From positions 2,515,501 through 2,579,500 of the forward strand of contig NZ_CP066308.1 of NCBI RefSeq assembly GCF_016406105.1: DNA of 64,000 nt, read 5' to 3'. This document shows positions 27,105 through 36,356 of the stretch, one piece after another. Positions within the stretch are counted from its first letter, which is position 1. The number at the start of each line of letters is the position of its first letter. The stretch comes from Brevibacillus composti. GTDB taxonomy: Bacteria > Bacillota > Bacilli > Brevibacillales > Brevibacillaceae. Made by a program: the position numbers and the translations under genes. The notes under the pieces were generated by a model that was given only the letters and a program-made list of their open reading frames with translations, had not been told where the DNA came from and searched no databases.

Positions 27105-28661
27105 TCAGAGCGGGATGTTTCCGTGCTTTTTGTAGGGGCGCTGCTCCACTTTATTTTTCAGCATCTCCAGAGACAGCTTCAAATATTTGCGGGTCTCCCG
27201 CGGATCGATGACATCATCGACCATGCCGTTTTCCGCTGCCACATAGGGATTGGCGAAGCGCTCGCGGTATTCGGCAATTTTGGCCTGACGGGTGGCGACG
27301 GGGTCCTCGCTTTGTTCGATGTCGCGGGCGAAAATCACATTGGCTGCCCCCTCCGGTCCCATTACGGCGATTTCGGCATTGGGCCAAGCGTACACCACGT
27401 CTGCCCCGATCGCCTTGGAGTTCAGCGCCACATAAGCCCCTCCGTACGCCTTGCGCGTGATGACGGTGATTTTCGGTACAGTCGCTTCCGAGTAGGCATA
27501 CAAAATCTTGGCGCCGTGACGGATAATTCCGCCATGCTCCTGATTGATGCCCGGGAAGAAGCCGGTCACGTCGACAAAGGTGACCAGTGGAATATTGTAG
27601 CAGTCGCAGGTGCGGATAAAGCGGGCCAGCTTGTCGGAGGAATCGATATCCAAGCCCCCGGCCATCACCTTTGGCTGGTTGGCGATCAGCCCTACGCTCT
27701 GTCCGTTGATCCGGCCGTAGCCGACCACAATATTGCGGGCGAAATCCGGCTGGATCTCCAGGAATTCGCCGTCATCGACGATCTTTTCCAGTACTTTTTT
27801 GACGTCGTACACCTTGGTGCCCGCAACCGGGACCAGCTCGATCAATTCTTCCAGCCAATCGCCGTCTTCGCCGCGATACTCTTTCCGCGGCGGCTCTTCC
27901 CGGTTGTTCTGCGGGAGAAAGCTCAGCAGATGGCGCACTTGCTCCAGCACCTCTTCCTCGGTCGCCGCCGTAAAATGGGCATTGCCGCTGATCGCCGAGT
28001 GTACGGAAGCGCCGCCGAGGTCCTCGCTGGAGATTTTCTCGCCTGTCACCGTTTCGATCACCTTCGGACCGGTGATAAACATCTGCGACGTCTTCTCCAC
28101 CATGAACACAAAGTCGGTAATCGCAGGCGAATAGACAGCCCCTCCGGCACACGGTCCCAGGATGACGGAAATTTGCGGAATGACTCCGGAATAGATGGAG
28201 TTGCGGTAGAAAATATGCCCGTAGCCGTCCAGCGAGACCACACCCTCCTGGATGCGGGCGCCGCCGGAATCGTTCAGGCCGATGACAGGTGCGCCATTTT
28301 TGGCTGCCAGGTCCATGATGTTGGCGATTTTTTTGGCGTGCATTTCACCCAGAGCGCCGCCAAAAACGGTGAAGTCCTGGGCGAAGATGTAGACGAGACG
28401 CCCATTGATCTTGCCGTAGCCGGTGACGACACCCTCGCCTGGCGCCTCCAGTTTGTCCATCCCAAAATGGGTGGCCCGGTGTTTGACGAAAGGCTGCAGC
28501 TCGACAAAACTGTCGGGGTCGAGCAAGAGAGAAATGCGTTCACGCGCGGTCAGCTTTCCCCGATTGTGCTGAGCGGCGATCCGTTCGTCTCCTCCGCCCA
28601 TTTCCACGACCCGTTTGCGCTCGTACAGCTGGTCGATTTTTTCGTACATGGCCTCACTCAT
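27105..28661 (-). CDS. Acyl-CoA carboxylase/decarboxylase carboxyltransferase subunit (propionyl/methylmalonyl-CoA type)
   Basis: A 518-residue crotonase-fold carboxyltransferase. Acyl-CoA site features are [17 protein letters not shown] and [12 protein letters not shown]; the carboxybiotin half has [21 protein letters not shown] and KAYGGAYVA. Its neighbours, the methylmalonyl-CoA epimerase domain and mutase, make (S)-methylmalonyl-CoA the likely substrate or product. It could be PccB or the alpha subunit of a decarboxylase (MmdA); B. subtilis YqjD is the nearest known analogue. No biotin carboxylase or biotin carrier gene is visible nearby. The start at 28661 follows AAGGAGGAG and overlaps the upstream gene by 8 bp. 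Confidence 0.92.
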   Translation of the reverse strand: MSEAMYEKIDQLYERKRVVEMGGGDERIAAQHNRGKLTARERISLLLDPDSFVELQPFVKHRATHFGMDKLEAPGEGVVTGYGKINGRLVYIFAQDFTVFGGALGEMHAKKIANIMDLAAKNGAPVIGLNDSGGARIQEGVVSLDGYGHIFYRNSIYSGVIPQISVILGPCAGGAVYSPAITDFVFMVEKTSQMFITGPKVIETVTGEKISSEDLGGASVHSAISGNAHFTAATEEEVLEQVRHLLSFLPQNNREEPPRKEYRGEDGDWLEELIELVPVAGTKVYDVKKVLEKIVDDGEFLEIQPDFARNIVVGYGRINGQSVGLIANQPKVMAGGLDIDSSDKLARFIRTCDCYNIPLVTFVDVTGFFPGINQEHGGIIRHGAKILYAYSEATVPKITVITRKAYGGAYVALNSKAIGADVVYAWPNAEIAVMGPEGAANVIFARDIEQSEDPVATRQAKIAEYRERFANPYVAAENGMVDDVIDPRETRKYLKLSLEMLKNKVEQRPYKKHGNIPL

Positions 28662-29505
28662 GCCCGGACTCCTCCTTGCTTCCTTCTGCCTGGGGATACT
28701 GGCACAGCTCAAACAAGACCCCGCCCGCTGCCTTCGGGTGCAGGAAGGCGATGCTGGCCCCGTGCGCACCTGGCTTGGGTGTCTCATGGATGAGCGGAAT
28801 GCCGTTCTCCTTTAATTGCTGCAGGCGGTCTTCGATATGGTCTACATCGAAAGCGATATGATGAATGCCCTCGCCGCGCTTCTCGATAAATTTGGCGATC
28901 GGACTGTCCGCACTGGCAGGCTCCAGCAGCTCGATGCGGCTCTCGCCGATTTGCAGGAAAGCAATCCGCACCTGCTCGCTCTCCACCTCTTCCGTGCCGA
29001 TCAGCGGCAGACCGAGCTGCTGTGTGTAAAAGGGCAGGGCCGCCTCGAGACTTTTGACAGCGATCCCGATGTGGGCGATTTTGCTGGGAGCCGTCTGCAG
29101 CGTCATCCGCTTCCGCTTCACATGCGCCCGAATGTAATCGGCGGTCACGCGCGTCGGCGTGCCTGGCGTGAACACCTCCGCTATCCCCTGTTCTTTCAGG
29201 AAAGGAATGTCCTCCTGAGGAATCACGCCCCCCCCTACGATCAGGATGTCATCTGCCCCCTGCTCCCGCAGCAGGCGGACGACTTCCGGAAAAAGCTCGT
29301 TATGCGCGCCGGAGAGACAAGAAAGACCGATACAGTCTACATCCTCCTGAATCGCGGCCGCTGCGATCTGGGCCGGCGTCTGGCGCAGGCCGGTGTAGAC
29401 CACTTCCATCCCTTCGTCACGCAGCGCCTGTGCCACGACCAGCGCGCCGCGATCATGTCCGTCGAGGCCGGGTTTTGCCACCAGTACGCGTATCCTTTGT
29501 TCCAT
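28654..29505 (-). CDS. Fusion of methylmalonyl-CoA mutase cobalamin-binding subunit and methylmalonyl-CoA epimerase
   Basis: One continuous 283-residue frame holds two enzymes. Residues 1-135 are a B12-binding domain with DGHDRG (DxHxxG; His17 is the lower cobalt ligand), SCL (SxL) at 62-64 and GGG at 91-93. Residues 142-283 are a vicinal-oxygen-chelate domain with metal ligands expected at His145 (KIAHIGIAV), His215/216 (GIHHIAFD) and Glu266 (GGVLFELCQ), as in methylmalonyl-CoA epimerase. These are usually separate genes. The fusion would place epimerase and mutase cofactor domain on one chain between the large mutase subunit and the carboxyltransferase. Confidence 0.92.
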   Translation of the reverse strand: MEQRIRVLVAKPGLDGHDRGALVVAQALRDEGMEVVYTGLRQTPAQIAAAAIQEDVDCIGLSCLSGAHNELFPEVVRLLREQGADDILIVGGGVIPQEDIPFLKEQGIAEVFTPGTPTRVTADYIRAHVKRKRMTLQTAPSKIAHIGIAVKSLEAALPFYTQQLGLPLIGTEEVESEQVRIAFLQIGESRIELLEPASADSPIAKFIEKRGEGIHHIAFDVDHIEDRLQQLKENGIPLIHETPKPGAHGASIAFLHPKAAGGVLFELCQYPQAEGSKEESGHE

Positions 29506-29547
29506 CGTTAGCTCCCCCTTGTCACTTGAACCTTCCTGCTTTTCCGA

Positions 29548-31200
29548 TTAGACAGCCCGATACTCTCCGAAAACGTCGCGCAATACGCCGCAAATTTCAC
29601 CGATGGTCGCATAATTGCGCACACATTCCAGAATCGAGGGCATCAAGTTTTCTGTTCCTTCCGCCGCCGCTCGCAACTGAGCGAGCGTTTGTTCAACCGC
29701 CTGATTATTGCGCTTGGCTCTGAGCGCGTCGAGCCGTTCCTTCTGTTTGCGTCCGAGCGTCGGATCGACGCGAAGCAGCTCCGGCTGGGGCTCATGTTCC
29801 AGCTGGAAGCAGTTCATCCCGACCACTTTTTCCTCGCCGGATTCGATTTTGCGCTGTGTCTCATAGGCTTGCTTATGAATTTCCCGCTGCATGTAGCCTG
29901 CTTCGACTGCGGCGACCGCTCCGCCCAGCTGTTCGATTTTCTCCAGGTATTCCAACGCCTTGGCCTCTACCTGATCCGTCAGGTACTCTACGAAATAAGA
30001 GCCGGCCAGCGGATCTACCGTGTCGGTAACCCCGCTTTCAAAGGCGATGATCTGTTGGGTGCGCAGCGCGATCCGGGCCGATTCCTCGGTCGGCAGGGCA
30101 AGCGCTTCGTCGCGCGAATTGGTGTGCAGGCTTTGTGTGCCGCCCAAGACTGCAGCCAACGCCTGCAGAGTCACCCGTACGATGTTATTGTCGGGCTGCT
30201 GTGCCGTCAGGGTCGAACCGCCGGTCTGCGTATGCACGCGGAACTGCCAGGACTTCGGATTTTTCGCCCCGTATCTCTCCTTCATCAAGCGCGCCCACAT
30301 CCGTCTGGCCGCCCGGAACTTGGCGATCTCTTCGAAAAAGTGATTATGCCCATTGAAGAAAAAGGATAATTGCGGTGCAAACTGATCGATGTCCAGTCCC
30401 GCTTTGAGCGCGGCTTCCACGTAGGCAATGCCGTCGGCAATCGTAAACGCCACTTCCTGCACAGCCGTCGAGCCGGCTTCACGAATGTGGTAGCCGCTGA
30501 TGGAAATGGTATTCCACTTCGGCACATGCTCCGCGCAGTAGGCGAAGATATCTGTTATCAAGCGCATCGAGGGCTTCGGCGGAAAAATATAGGTGCCCCG
30601 TGCGATGTATTCTTTCAAAATGTCATTCTGGATGGTGCCCGATAGCTTTGCTGCTGGCACGCCCTGTTTTTCGCCCACCGCGATGTACATGGCGAGCAGC
30701 ACCGAAGCCGGTGCGTTGATCGTCATGGAAGTGCTGACCTTGTCAAGCGGGATGCCTTCCAGGAGAACCTCCATATCCTCCAGCGAATCAATCGCCACGC
30801 CCACCTTGCCCACTTCTCCCGCAGCCATCGGATCGTCGGAATCGTAGCCGATCTGTGTGGGGAGGTCAAAGGCAACGCTTAATCCCGTCTGCCCCTGCTC
30901 CAATAAATAGCGAAAGCGCTTGTTCGTCTCTTCGGCGGAACCGAAGCCGGCGTATTGCCGCATGGTCCACAGTCTGCCGCGGTACATATTGGGCTGGACG
31001 CCTCGCGTATACGGGTACTGACCGGGAAACCCGATGTTATCCATGTAGTGCTGATCGATGTTGTCCGGCGTATACAATGGATCCACCACGATATCAGACG
31101 AGGTGGCAAACTGCTTTTTTCTTTCGGGCGACTTGGCCAGTCGCTCGTTTAGCTCCTGTTGCCACTTCCGGTACAGTTCGGTACAATCTTTAGTAGTCAC
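29548..31200 (-). CDS. Methylmalonyl-CoA mutase, large (substrate-binding) subunit
   Basis: A 550-residue TIM-barrel acyl-CoA mutase subunit without its own B12 domain, which is supplied by the next gene. Family motifs are [47 protein letters not shown] and [19 protein letters not shown]. The length fits the two-gene mutase type. The GTG start at 31200 lies 7 nt after GAGGTG. Other acyl-CoA mutases (isobutyryl-, ethylmalonyl-) share this fold; the epimerase neighbour argues for methylmalonyl-CoA. Confidence 0.93.
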   Translation of the reverse strand: MTTKDCTELYRKWQQELNERLAKSPERKKQFATSSDIVVDPLYTPDNIDQHYMDNIGFPGQYPYTRGVQPNMYRGRLWTMRQYAGFGSAEETNKRFRYLLEQGQTGLSVAFDLPTQIGYDSDDPMAAGEVGKVGVAIDSLEDMEVLLEGIPLDKVSTSMTINAPASVLLAMYIAVGEKQGVPAAKLSGTIQNDILKEYIARGTYIFPPKPSMRLITDIFAYCAEHVPKWNTISISGYHIREAGSTAVQEVAFTIADGIAYVEAALKAGLDIDQFAPQLSFFFNGHNHFFEEIAKFRAARRMWARLMKERYGAKNPKSWQFRVHTQTGGSTLTAQQPDNNIVRVTLQALAAVLGGTQSLHTNSRDEALALPTEESARIALRTQQIIAFESGVTDTVDPLAGSYFVEYLTDQVEAKALEYLEKIEQLGGAVAAVEAGYMQREIHKQAYETQRKIESGEEKVVGMNCFQLEHEPQPELLRVDPTLGRKQKERLDALRAKRNNQAVEQTLAQLRAAAEGTENLMPSILECVRNYATIGEICGVLRDVFGEYRAV

Positions 31201-31230
31201 CTGTGGACACCTCGTTTTCGATGGTAATAA

Positions 31231-31259
31231 CGAAGGGGAGGTTATGATTCTCCCTTCGA
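31231..31259 (-). promoter_or_regulatory. Hairpin in the leader of the mutase operon
   Basis: The arms CGAAGGGAG (minus strand from 31259) and CTCCCCTTCG (ending 31231) form a stem with one bulged base around an AATCATAAC loop, upstream of the mutase ribosome binding site. It could be a regulator site or mRNA structure. No terminator follows. Confidence 0.35.
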
Positions 31260-31350
31260 ATAATTCTAGCACAGGGAGTAACACAATATCGTCACAATTT
31301 CGACTTTTCCTGCCGAAAATTTTTAAATTGTTTGATGTAGGAGGGTATTC

Positions 31351-31437
31351 ATGCGTCACCAGTCAACTTTTGCCAAAATATTGATCCTGATTCTGGTCGT
31401 ATCTCTGGTCGTCCCGATGTTCTTCTTTCAATGGTAG
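31351..31437 (+). CDS. 28-residue single-span membrane peptide
   Basis: The ATG at 31351 follows a strong site (TAGGAGGG, 7 nt spacing) and opens a 28-codon frame: a basic start (MRHQSTFAK), a hydrophobic stretch of about 17 residues ([17 protein letters not shown]) and a C-terminal QW. It is followed by a good terminator at 31482-31514. It lies on the opposite strand to both neighbours. Size and layout recall tiny Gram-positive membrane proteins such as Prli42, but I cannot assign it to that family by eye. Confidence 0.6.
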   Translation: MRHQSTFAKILILILVVSLVVPMFFFQW

Positions 31438-31481
31438 ATGTGCGAGAGGTCTGCCAAGTCCGCTCGCGAACGGAATAAATC

Positions 31482-31514
31482 AACCCCCTCCCGAACAGGA
31501 AGGGGGTTGTCTTT
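31482..31514 (+). terminator. Bidirectional terminator between the small peptide and the surface-protein gene
   Basis: AACCCCCTCCCGAACAGGAA followed by GGGGGTT and TGTCTTTTTG on the plus strand. On the minus strand it follows the surface-protein stop within 5 nt and has a weaker U stretch. Confidence 0.75.
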
Positions 31515-31518
31515 TTGT

Positions 31519-33684
31519 TTATTTGTAGACGTAGACGCTGGATGTGCTCGCGTCCCAACCAACCGAGTAGCCCAGATTGTCGGTCACAAAGCGAACCGGA
31601 ATCATCGGCATGCCGTTTTTGAGGACGACTGCGGACGGGAGCGTCACTTCCTGAGAGCCGACTCTCGCCTTGTTGGATCCTACCGTCAGACGGATCACTT
31701 TGCCGCCGCTGGAGATCGTGACGACGTCATTGTTCCAGAACGTGGTGATCGCCAGCGCTTCTTTAAAGAATTGCGCAGGAACCATGGTTGTGTTTCCGTT
31801 TGCCAGGAATGGCGCTTCCTGCATCGGGTAGGTTTTGCCGTGCAGCGTGAACTGGTTGGTATTCAGTTTAAACAGAGCCGCGTTTGTCGGTACGGCTACC
31901 TGGGGCTTCTGCGGAGCTGGTGCCGGCGCAGGTGCAGGTGCCGGAGCAGGAGTTTGGACCGGTTGCGGTACCCCTACGCCCACTGCGCGAGCAAACAGCA
32001 AGCCTTTTTCCTCCGAGCTGAAGACGCTGATGCTGTACGTGTTTTTCGCAGCCGGGTTGACGATGTTGGCGGCAGGAGTGATCACGATATTCGCCCCTGC
32101 GCCTGCCGGGATGTCCTGATTCGGATAGACCAGCACGTTTTGTCCGCGCACAGCGACAAAGCTGGCAGCCGCGCCGTTTACCGATACATTCGCCGGAGCG
32201 ATGTACGCCGGTACTTTGTATCCGACCGGGAATACCACTTCGATGAAGTCACGCTGCTTCACCAGCGGAGCGCCTACTGCCCTGATCGCGATGTTGACGC
32301 CTGTTTGTCCGTTGACAGCCGTATTGGTGAGGCCAATCGTCGCCGTGCTGTTATTGACCGGTACCGTTGTGCCCGGATTGGTGCTCGGTGTCGGAGCGGT
32401 CGGCGCCGGTACGACTGTTCCCGTCCCGCCGATGCGGAAGGATTTGGATGTCGCTGTTTTGCCGTCTACCGTCAGCTTGATCGTGTAGTCTCCCGGCGTC
32501 TTTGGATTGGTGATCCAGGCAGTATGGGCCACATCGATCTTCACCGTCTTGCTTGAAGAGAAGTTGGACGGTGTCGTCAGCGATACCTTGCTGCCGGAGA
32601 AGCCGACTCGCTTCGCCGCTTTTCCATTGATTGTGAAGTCCTGCGGATCCAGATAGCCCGGAATCATTTCAGCAGACGGGAATTCGATAATCACCGTGCT
32701 GTCCGCTTCCAGCTCCGTTTTGCCAAAGTCGGCTTCAAAGCTGTAGCTGGAACGCGCTCCGGCCGAACTGTCGGACAGGCTGACCGTGAAATCACTGCCC
32801 GTCGAAGAGCTGGAAGAAGAACCGGACTTCTTGATGTCAAATTCCTCGGATTCGTAGGTTTCATTTTCCCACTCTACTTCGATGGTGTAATCATTTCCCG
32901 CAGAAGGGTTGGTAATCCCCGCGCTCTTGTAAAACTTCAGCGTCAGCTCTTTGTCTCCGTCCGCTTTGGACGGTACTTTCAGCTCGACGGTTTTGCCGGA
33001 GATGCGCACCTGATCGGGAGAGTATTTATTCAGATCGACATCGTTGGTAGAGATTTTCGAGGGCAGCATGCTGGAGCTCGGGAAAGTGACCGTGATCCAG
33101 TCGCCTTTGGTCAGCTTGTCATCCAGCTTGATCGGGCCGATCTCGTACTGCGTCTCTTTCTTTTCCGTGGTGTCGGTGATGTCGACGGAGTAATCATCGG
33201 AGCTGGCTTTGCCGCTGCCGCTGCTGCTGCCATCGTAAATTTTGACCGAAGCTGACTTCTTGGATTCTTCCGTCGTGCTGATCTCGATCGAATATGTACC
33301 TTTTTTAGACGGGTTGGTGATGCCGTCGAGGATATCAAAAGAAACCTGGTCGCCATCATACAGGTTTTCGTCGATCGTGATGCTGATTTCATTGCCCTTT
33401 GCACTGACGCTTTTGACTTTAAAATCCGCTTCGATGTCGCTTTTGCCGATGTCCGTATCGATATCAAAGTCTTTGGGGAATTTTACATAAATTTTGTCTC
33501 CCCGTTTTAGATCCGCATCCAGATCAAACTCAATGGTGTATTCGCTGTCTTCATCCGTTTCATCATTATCCGCATCAATCGAGATCGAACTGATCGCGCT
33601 TGCAGATTGGGGTGCGACGACAAAAGGAGTCGCTGCCAACGCTGTCGCCAACATTATCGGAAGTACCTTTTTGCTCTTCTCCAT
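31519..33684 (-). CDS. Secreted repetitive surface protein with C-terminal copper-amine-oxidase-N-like domain
   Basis: A 721-residue secreted protein. The signal peptide ends at about residue 30 (VVAPQSASA). Four tandem beta-sandwich-like units of about 115-130 residues follow, each with a V.FP core and closing on ITNPS, ITNPSAG, ITNPKTPG or IVNPAAKN before a Y(T/S)I strand. Acidic and Ser-rich stretches separate units 1-3. An Ala-Pro linker (about 575-595) leads to a C-terminal domain of the copper amine oxidase N-terminal type, common on Bacillales surface proteins. No SLH domain, LPXTG or transmembrane anchor is visible. Function unknown; a cell-wall or spore-surface structural protein is likely. 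The ATG at 33684 follows GGGAGG. Confidence 0.8.
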   Translation of the reverse strand: MEKSKKVLPIMLATALAATPFVVAPQSASAISSISIDADNDETDEDSEYTIEFDLDADLKRGDKIYVKFPKDFDIDTDIGKSDIEADFKVKSVSAKGNEISITIDENLYDGDQVSFDILDGITNPSKKGTYSIEISTTEESKKSASVKIYDGSSSGSGKASSDDYSVDITDTTEKKETQYEIGPIKLDDKLTKGDWITVTFPSSSMLPSKISTNDVDLNKYSPDQVRISGKTVELKVPSKADGDKELTLKFYKSAGITNPSAGNDYTIEVEWENETYESEEFDIKKSGSSSSSSTGSDFTVSLSDSSAGARSSYSFEADFGKTELEADSTVIIEFPSAEMIPGYLDPQDFTINGKAAKRVGFSGSKVSLTTPSNFSSSKTVKIDVAHTAWITNPKTPGDYTIKLTVDGKTATSKSFRIGGTGTVVPAPTAPTPSTNPGTTVPVNNSTATIGLTNTAVNGQTGVNIAIRAVGAPLVKQRDFIEVVFPVGYKVPAYIAPANVSVNGAAASFVAVRGQNVLVYPNQDIPAGAGANIVITPAANIVNPAAKNTYSISVFSSEEKGLLFARAVGVGVPQPVQTPAPAPAPAPAPAPQKPQVAVPTNAALFKLNTNQFTLHGKTYPMQEAPFLANGNTTMVPAQFFKEALAITTFWNNDVVTISSGGKVIRLTVGSNKARVGSQEVTLPSAVVLKNGMPMIPVRFVTDNLGYSVGWDASTSSVYVYK

Positions 33685-33897
33685 GTTCTTCCTCCCATAC
33701 TTCTCTTTAAATCGATCAAAGAATTTTTTGTAGAATGCTATTAGTTTACCATATTTACGAATTAGAGGGAATCTATCGAAATAAATATGGAAAAACCATC
33801 CGCTCCATCTACTATGACGACATAGGTCAGCAAAAGGTTACAAGGGAGATATCCTTTTCTTAAAAATACTTGGCTGCGTCAGGCCTGATCCGCCGTT

Positions 33898-33938
33898 AAA
33901 AAAGCCAGACGCCCCGAAATAACGGGATCATCTGGCTT
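33898..33938 (-). terminator. Terminator of the bkd operon
   Basis: On the minus strand AAGCCAGATGATCCCG pairs with CGGGGCGTCTGGCTT across a short loop, then TTTTAAC, 10 nt after the bkdB stop. Confidence 0.85.
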
Positions 33939-33947
33939 GAACAGCTG

Positions 33948-35339
33948 TCAGTATAGCTTGGTGTCGGGTCCGATCGCTTCCAGTTTTTGTTTGACGCTTT
34001 GGAGAAAACGGCCGCAGACGAGGCCGTCCAGCACGCGATGGTCCAGCGAGAGGCAGAGGTTTACCATTGACCGGATGGCGATCATATCGTCGATCACCAC
34101 GGGTCGTTTGACAATCGATTCGACACTCAGAATCGCGGCCTGCGGCGAATTGATAATCGGCATGGAGAGGACCGAGCCAAAGGAACCGGTGTTGTTCACG
34201 GTAAAGGTGCCGCCGGTCATGTCGTCCACCGTCAGCTTGCCTGCCCGCGTCTTGGCGGCCAGCTCTTCAATGGATTTGGCAATGCCGAAAATCGATTTCT
34301 GGTCGGCATCCTTGATCACCGGCACGTACAGGGCATCCTCTGTCGCTACCGCGATGGAGATATTGATGTTTTTCTTGACGATAATCTGATCCCCCGCCCA
34401 GGTGGAATTGAGGATCGGGTACTCTTTCAGCGCTTCCACGACGGCCTTGATAAAGAAAGGCAGGAAGGTCAAGTTGACGCCTTCTTTTTGCTTGAACGAG
34501 TCTTTCACCTGATTGCGGAAATCTACCAGCCGGGTGACGTCTACCTCTACCATCGTCCAAGCGTGCGGCGCTTCGTGCTTGCTCTGCACCATGCGATTGG
34601 CGATCGTGCGGCGAATCGGGGTGACCGGAATGATCTGGTCGCCCGCGCCGACCGGTATGTCGGCCTTGACACTGGCTGTCGCGGCTGCTGCGGCAGGCTG
34701 CCTAGCAGGTGCGCCGGCAGCCGAATCTTCAGTACGCGTGCTCTCAGCCGGCACGGCAGCTGGAGCCGGAGCCGCTTCCTGGGCGCCCGCGTCGATGATC
34801 GCCTGAATATCCTTGCGCGTCACCCGTCCCTCCATGCCGGTTCCCCGTACACGGGAGAGATCGATTCCATGCTCTTGCGCCAGCCGCATCACCGCGGGCG
34901 AATAGCGCTGCTTTTGACCCTGAGGCTGCGCCAGTTCAGGGGCCGACGCCGTGTCGCTTGCGGCGGTGTGACCCGTTTGGGCACCCGCTGCTGTCGGAGT
35001 CGCATCAGCCTGGGCTGCCGCCGTCTGCGCGGGCTTCGCCTCGGCTGCCGCTGTCCCTTCGCCCGGAGCGGCTCCCGAGACTGCGCCGCCAGCTTGCTCG
35101 CCGCTCTCTTCGATATAAAGAATCAAGGTGCCGACCGCAACCGTCTCTCCCTCAGGCACGACGATCTCCGTCACCCGTCCGGCTACTGTGGAGGGCACTT
35201 CCGCATTTACTTTGTCCGTAGACACTTCGGCGAGCGGGTCGTACTTGGCCACCACATCGCCCACTTTCACCAGCCATTTGGTAATGGTGCCTTCTGTCAC
35301 GCTTTCTCCCAATTGGGGCATTAGCACTTTTGTCGCCAT
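33948..35339 (-). CDS. bkdB: Branched-chain 2-oxoacid dehydrogenase E2 (dihydrolipoyl acyltransferase)
   Basis: A 463-residue E2: lipoyl domain 1-77 with the modified lysine in EVSTDKVNAEV; an Ala/Pro/Glu linker of about 65 residues; an E3-binding domain (YSPAVMRLAQEHGIDLSRV); a second linker; and the acyltransferase domain ending with the catalytic SLDHRVLDG. Only one lipoyl domain is present. Transfers isobutyryl, isovaleryl and 2-methylbutyryl groups to CoA. Last gene of bcd-lpdV-bkdAA-bkdAB-bkdB. Confidence 0.95.
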   Translation of the reverse strand: MATKVLMPQLGESVTEGTITKWLVKVGDVVAKYDPLAEVSTDKVNAEVPSTVAGRVTEIVVPEGETVAVGTLILYIEESGEQAGGAVSGAAPGEGTAAAEAKPAQTAAAQADATPTAAGAQTGHTAASDTASAPELAQPQGQKQRYSPAVMRLAQEHGIDLSRVRGTGMEGRVTRKDIQAIIDAGAQEAAPAPAAVPAESTRTEDSAAGAPARQPAAAAATASVKADIPVGAGDQIIPVTPIRRTIANRMVQSKHEAPHAWTMVEVDVTRLVDFRNQVKDSFKQKEGVNLTFLPFFIKAVVEALKEYPILNSTWAGDQIIVKKNINISIAVATEDALYVPVIKDADQKSIFGIAKSIEELAAKTRAGKLTVDDMTGGTFTVNNTGSFGSVLSMPIINSPQAAILSVESIVKRPVVIDDMIAIRSMVNLCLSLDHRVLDGLVCGRFLQSVKQKLEAIGPDTKLY

Positions 35340-35360
35340 GTTCGATGGTCCTCCTCGGTA

Positions 35361-36344
35361 TTAAAAGTGGGCCAGGTCCCGCATCGCTTCCAGCACCTTG
35401 TCCGGATTCAGCATAAAGAACTTTTCCATCGGCGGACTGTACGGCATGGCAGGTACGTCCGGTCCGCACAGACGTCTGATCGGCGCATCCAGGTCAAACA
35501 GGCAATGTTCGGCGATGATGGCAGCGACCTCGCCGCCGACGCCGCCCTCTTTGTTGTCCTCGTGTACGATCAGGACCTTGCCGGTTTTGGATGCCGCCTC
35601 CACGATCGCTTCCTTGTCGAGCGGATAGAGCGTCCGCAGGTCGAGGATATGGGCGCTGATGCCTTCCTGCGCCAGCTTTTCGGCTGCCTGCAGGGCAAAA
35701 TGCAGCGTCAATCCGTAGGAGATGACGGTGATGTCGGTACCTTCCCGCTTCACGTCCGCTTTGCCGATCGGCAGCACGTAGTCTTCCTCGGGCACTTCGC
35801 CTTTAATCAGGCGGTAGCAGCGCTTGTGCTCGAAAAACAGGACCGGGTCGTTATCGCGGATGGCTGCCTTGAGCAAGCCTTTCGCATCGTAGGGCGTAGA
35901 CGGCGCCACCACTTTGAGTCCAGGCACATTGGTAAACATCGCTTCCACCGATTGCGAGTGGTAGAGCGCGCCGTGGACCCCTCCGCCATAAGGTGCGCGA
36001 ATGGTGATCGGGCAGGTCCAGTCGCCGTTGGAGCGATACCGCATTTTCGCCGCTTCACTTACGATCTGATTGACGGCCGGCATGATAAAATCGGCAAATT
36101 GAATCTCAGCGATGGGACGCATGCCGTATGCCGCCGCACCAATCCCTACGCCGACGATGGCGGATTCGGCAAGCGGCGTATCGATCACCCGTTCTTCGCC
36201 GAACTCTTCAATCAGGCCGAGCGTGGCCCGGAAAACGCCGCCCCGCACGCCGACGTCTTCTCCCAGTACAAACACATTGGAATCGCGGCGCATTTCTTCG
36301 CGCATCGCCATGGTGATCGCATCAATATACGAGATGACTGCCAT
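35361..36344 (-). CDS. bkdAB: Branched-chain 2-oxoacid dehydrogenase E1 beta subunit
   Basis: A 327-residue transketolase-type subunit with GEDVGVRGGVFRAT near the start, ALYHSQSVEAMF in the middle and a C-terminal transketolase domain (VPAMPYSPPMEKFFML). Forms an alpha2-beta2 E1 with BkdAA to decarboxylate branched-chain keto acids with thiamine diphosphate. The operon context (leucine dehydrogenase, bkdR) favours BCKDH over pyruvate or acetoin dehydrogenase. Confidence 0.94.
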   Translation of the reverse strand: MAVISYIDAITMAMREEMRRDSNVFVLGEDVGVRGGVFRATLGLIEEFGEERVIDTPLAESAIVGVGIGAAAYGMRPIAEIQFADFIMPAVNQIVSEAAKMRYRSNGDWTCPITIRAPYGGGVHGALYHSQSVEAMFTNVPGLKVVAPSTPYDAKGLLKAAIRDNDPVLFFEHKRCYRLIKGEVPEEDYVLPIGKADVKREGTDITVISYGLTLHFALQAAEKLAQEGISAHILDLRTLYPLDKEAIVEAASKTGKVLIVHEDNKEGGVGGEVAAIIAEHCLFDLDAPIRRLCGPDVPAMPYSPPMEKFFMLNPDKVLEAMRDLAHF

Positions 36345-36356
36345 TTGGATTCCCCC

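Noticed and set aside
27075-28793. 572-codon open frame on the plus strand opposite the carboxyltransferase
   Set aside because: It mirrors a well-recognised gene, lacks a ribosome binding site and its translation resembles no protein family. Long antisense frames are expected in this GC-rich coding sequence.
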